From Malurus cyaneus samueli (lineage: Eukaryota > Chordata > Aves > Passeriformes > Maluridae): 64,000 bases of DNA. The DNA is taken from NCBI GenBank assembly GCA_009741485.1, contig VKON01000122.1:186001-250000 (forward strand), written 5' to 3'. The position numbers were made by a program, and so were the translations under genes. A model generated the notes under the pieces. That model was given only the letters and a program-made list of their open reading frames with translations, ran no database searches and was not told the DNA's origin. Positions 61,141 to 64,000 of the stretch are shown piece after piece (position 1 is the first letter of the stretch; every line of letters begins with the position of its first letter).

Positions 61141-62913
61141 ATTTATACCACACTAATGAAGTCAAGAGCTGACAAGACCTATAGGATTTCATCAGAGTCT
61201 GAAGTGCTCAGTTTTGCCCAGAAGTACAAAGACAATTCAGAGCACAGCTGTGGCCATGAGGAAAAATTATCACTGCCACACAATCACTGCCAGTAACTCA
61301 GGATCAAAACAGAGCATCAGGTGGCACAGACATGAACAATTCTTATTTGTAGCTTGGTCAAGTTCTTAAGAAACACACAAGATAGTAAAACTGATTGTTT
61401 TGCTGTTCCCCCTACTTACTTAAGTAACAGCTTGGCTTTAATACCCCTAAAATCAAAGAGTCAGACCAGTACACACAATCCTGTAGGTAGAGCAGGGAAA
61501 ATTTCCTTTGTGAACTCCTCGGACGTCTATTGATAGCACAGTCACTAACTGCAGAGTGCGCAGGCAAACACATCCTGGCTTTCGTGAGAATGGCCCTTAC
61601 GGAAACGCTCAGGAGCTCAGGGAAAGGCCAGGCATTTTATCTCAGGCAGTGCTGTTATTAACAAAACGCTTTTTCCGGACTGACAGAAGTACCCGACTGT
61701 TCCTACAATGTCTGCATGCAGACCTGTACTGCAGCTGCGGGCACTGAGAGCAACGTTTAACCTAAGCTGAGCACATTCATAGAAAAGCTTCACATCTCTC
61801 CCAAAAACGTATTATGGATAGAAAAACAGGCATCTTTTCCTGGTTAGCAGATTGAAGTTGAACATTGACGGCATTTAATTAAGTTTCAGAATGACACTTA
61901 TTACGATATTGGAGATTTCGTTCATTATTCCATATCGAAAGACTCATCTGGGAAAACTAGTGTTGATGGCAAGATAAACAATTGGTTCTGATGGATTCCA
62001 CATCCAGCATTATTAAAAGCACTCTTTCTTTGACTATACGGAATTTTGCCATGAAAGTTTGGAGATTTAAATAGCTGTAGGTTTTTTTTTAACAGTTAAT
62101 TGGCATAATTTCTTTTTAAGTTCACCATTCTAACTGTGGAGATTGAATACAAAAAGGAAATAGATGAATAAAAGTTTAATTACTGTGCAAAGTAAACATT
62201 TACTGCATTACCTCACTAAATGTGATAGTTAATATACAAAGATTGCTTTCAATATATTTAAAATAAATTGCCAATGATGACATAGAAACTGTAAGTCATG
62301 TAGTCATAAAATCCATAATTAGCTTTAATGAATATTTAAAGTCAAAGTTCAGCCCAACTTTTTCAATGTTTAACCTACTATATCAACATAGTTCAAGGAA
62401 TTCATTTATCATGGAACATGACAATGTCTGAATATGAATTAGCGCGAGCACTGCTGACAGGAAGCCCTTATCTCCGACCAGCCTTTTTGGCTCTGCTGAA
62501 TGTCAACAGTGAGTTTGGCACACCTGACTCTATTGATTGTCCGCCTGCCTTGCTACCAGCAATTAAAAAAGTATTTCACATGTTTATAAAGCTGAAGCTC
62601 AAGAGCAGCATTAGTTTCTCATTAGTGAGATGGAGTCTGTGAGCGAGCACCTCTCACCCAGAGCGGCCCAGCAGCGTTCACTGCGAACAGCCCAGACGGG
62701 CTGACAGCGAGGGCAGCCTGGAGCTGAAACCCAAATCCAGACTCGTTCATGGAAGAGATTTCAAACAGAAAAACCTGAGATGGGACAGGAGAGGGCCATG
62801 GAGCAGCACGATCGATGGCTGCCGGTGCCCAGGGCTGCCCCACACCACCACTGCAGCCAGGGCTGCTGCTGCCAGGCTGTGGGTGCCCCTTGTCCCGGGA
62901 CAGACCCCGCTTC

Positions 62914-63004
62914 CCAGGGACTGAGGGATCCTTCTGAGGGATCGTGGGGTACCCATCTTCTAAGGGACTGTGGGGATCCTTCTCCTGAGGGACTGTGGGG
63001 TGCC
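62914..63004 (+). repeat. ~30-bp short tandem repeat, about three copies
   Basis: The motif (A)GGGA(C/T)(T/C)GTGGGG(A/T) with CTTCT and CCTGAGGGACTG recurs three times over about 90 bp with imperfect spacing. The array is small and diverged. Confidence 0.75.
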
Positions 63005-64000
63005 CTGGGCATGGCCTCAGCTGATGGGGCACCTGCTCTGCAGGGTAACCTGCCATGGGTACAGTGACAGCAAAATAGCTCCAAAATTCTGCTGGGAAAC
63101 AAACCACAACCACTTTGGATTTTTGTGGCAGTTTAGAAACATTTAGTGAAAACATCTGCCCTCAGTTTGCCATAAAATGTTGGTTTTCATACCACTGCCA
63201 TTTTCCCAAAACCAAAGGAAGGGCTGCAGCACAGGCTGGATCCAACACATCTGAACGGTGAATGACCAAGTACCCACACACATGAGTGATGGTAGAGTTT
63301 TTGCCTGTGGTTCTGTGCATACTCAACCAAATTAACACCAACCGTCTAATACCCATTCAAGGTTAAAAAACCAGGCTGGGTACACACATCAACTCATTAT
63401 AAAATACTCTATCACTTCTTATTTGCAAACAAATTAGGTGTCCAGCGATTTATCATTTCCTGAATTAGACTTATCAGCTAAAGCACATACAATTAAAGTG
63501 CCACGGAGACTGCCTGAACAGTCCTGCTCCACCTGAAGCGCAGACAGACGGAGCCCAATCCAACCATTCCAAACAATTACACACCATTCCTGCAGCTCTG
63601 GATTGCAAACACAGGTATCAGCTTCATTTCAACAGTATTTGAATAATTACACCTTTAATAAAGTGTCAGAATGAATGGGCTACAAATACTCAGGGACAAA
63701 CTCCAAAAACTCTCTTAAAACAGATCTTGGTCTGTATTAGAAACACCTGTTCAGTTACATGGGATGCTTCCATTAAATTGATGGAATTATCCACATGGAA
63801 AAAGTAAAGCCGGTGGCAGGACTGGCACTGTAGATTCTCTTATTCCATAAAACCTAAACCAATATTATACATATTATCTATGGACACACAATGTCCATAA
63901 ATAAATAAACATACATTTATTTATAATACTCATGTTGTGAAGAAGCCGCTGCAGTTGTATCTTACCAGTGCTTCCAGTGCCCCTTCCCAGTTTAGTCAGT

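Larger units (their letters stand above)
1..64000 (-). other. INPP5A: INPP5A gene, internal part (both ends outside the window)
   Basis: The gene fills the window. Seven exons on the minus strand translate in order, with compatible phases, to about 199 consecutive residues matching vertebrate type I inositol polyphosphate 5-phosphatase. The family enzyme removes the 5-phosphate from soluble Ins(1,4,5)P3 and Ins(1,3,4,5)P4 and so ends IP3/calcium signalling. It is membrane-associated through a C-terminal CaaX lipid anchor, which is not in this window. The fold is the endonuclease/exonuclease/phosphatase (EEP) superfamily. Seen here are the central part of the catalytic domain and the GDFNFR signature. 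Missing are the N-terminal exons, to the right, and the second signature plus C-terminus, to the left. Visible intron lengths are about 3.3, 7.8, 3.8, 14.2, 20.6 and 0.32 kb, and the flanking introns exceed 6 kb on each side. Differences from the mammalian protein, recalled from memory, are few and conservative. Confidence 0.96.
57009..64000 (-). other. INPP5A: INPP5A intron, partial (before the ALGSFYF exon)
   Basis: This intron is open at the right window edge. It holds the compound minisatellite at 57561-57914, CR1 fragments at about 58976-59160 and 60915-61140, a candidate exon-like segment at 59507-59665 and a small repeat at 62914-63004. No INPP5A exon for the region before ALGSFYF is present. 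The remaining sequence shows nothing that I can name. Confidence 0.88.

Noticed and set aside
1..64000. Bacterial or phage-type features (CRISPR array, operons, defence systems) suggested by the many regular repeats
   Set aside because: The repeats are contiguous minisatellites without spacers of uniform length. The window has spliced vertebrate exons and CR1 elements, so prokaryotic systems do not apply.

Overview
This is a eukaryotic, intron-dominated window from a vertebrate nuclear genome, most likely a bird. It contains several CR1 LINE copies with the 3' end typical of avian CR1 (a conserved GGTGGTGAGG...CCCATGGCAG block ending in ATGATTCTATGA), short AT-rich unique stretches, and many GC-rich minisatellites. 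I cannot fix the species from sequence alone. Songbird is a guess.

One gene is recognisable: the middle of INPP5A (type I inositol polyphosphate 5-phosphatase, about 412 residues in mammals), transcribed from the minus strand. Seven consecutive exons run from high to low coordinates: 56945-57008, 53493-53596, 45643-45695, 41703-41822, 27409-27493, 6693-6788 and 6295-6369. All have GT/AG splice sites and compatible phases, and together they give an uninterrupted stretch of about 199 residues, roughly residues 103-301 of the mammalian protein. It includes the first catalytic signature (GDFNFR). The first exons with the start codon lie beyond the right edge. The second catalytic signature (PAWCDR type) and the C-terminal CaaX end lie beyond the left edge.

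The rest is intron. By my coordinates about a tenth of the window is minisatellite, in twelve arrays, and five of the six introns longer than 3 kb carry at least one. They are a 9-bp G-quadruplex-prone array (1.21-2.57 kb), a 23-bp array (3.26 kb), a 23-26-bp array (8.63-9.28 kb), a 66-bp array (13.3 kb), a 27-bp array (16.85 kb), a split array of up to about 78 bp (22.4-23.0 and 23.7-24.0 kb, with an orphan unit between), an 11-bp array of about 158 units (38.5-40.2 kb), a nested higher-order array (44.9-45.4 kb), a roughly 101-110-bp array (52.8-53.2 kb), a compound array (57.6-57.9 kb) and a small roughly 30-bp array (62.9 kb). These arrays create most of the long open frames seen in translation, including one of 764 codons. 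None of those is a credible gene.

I found no operon, CRISPR array, phage, mobile defence system or other previously undescribed gene system. The most interesting material is the density and placement of the minisatellites in the introns of a signalling gene, their sense-strand CUGCUGU content, a perfect 12-bp hairpin, and one exon-like open stretch at 59.5 kb.
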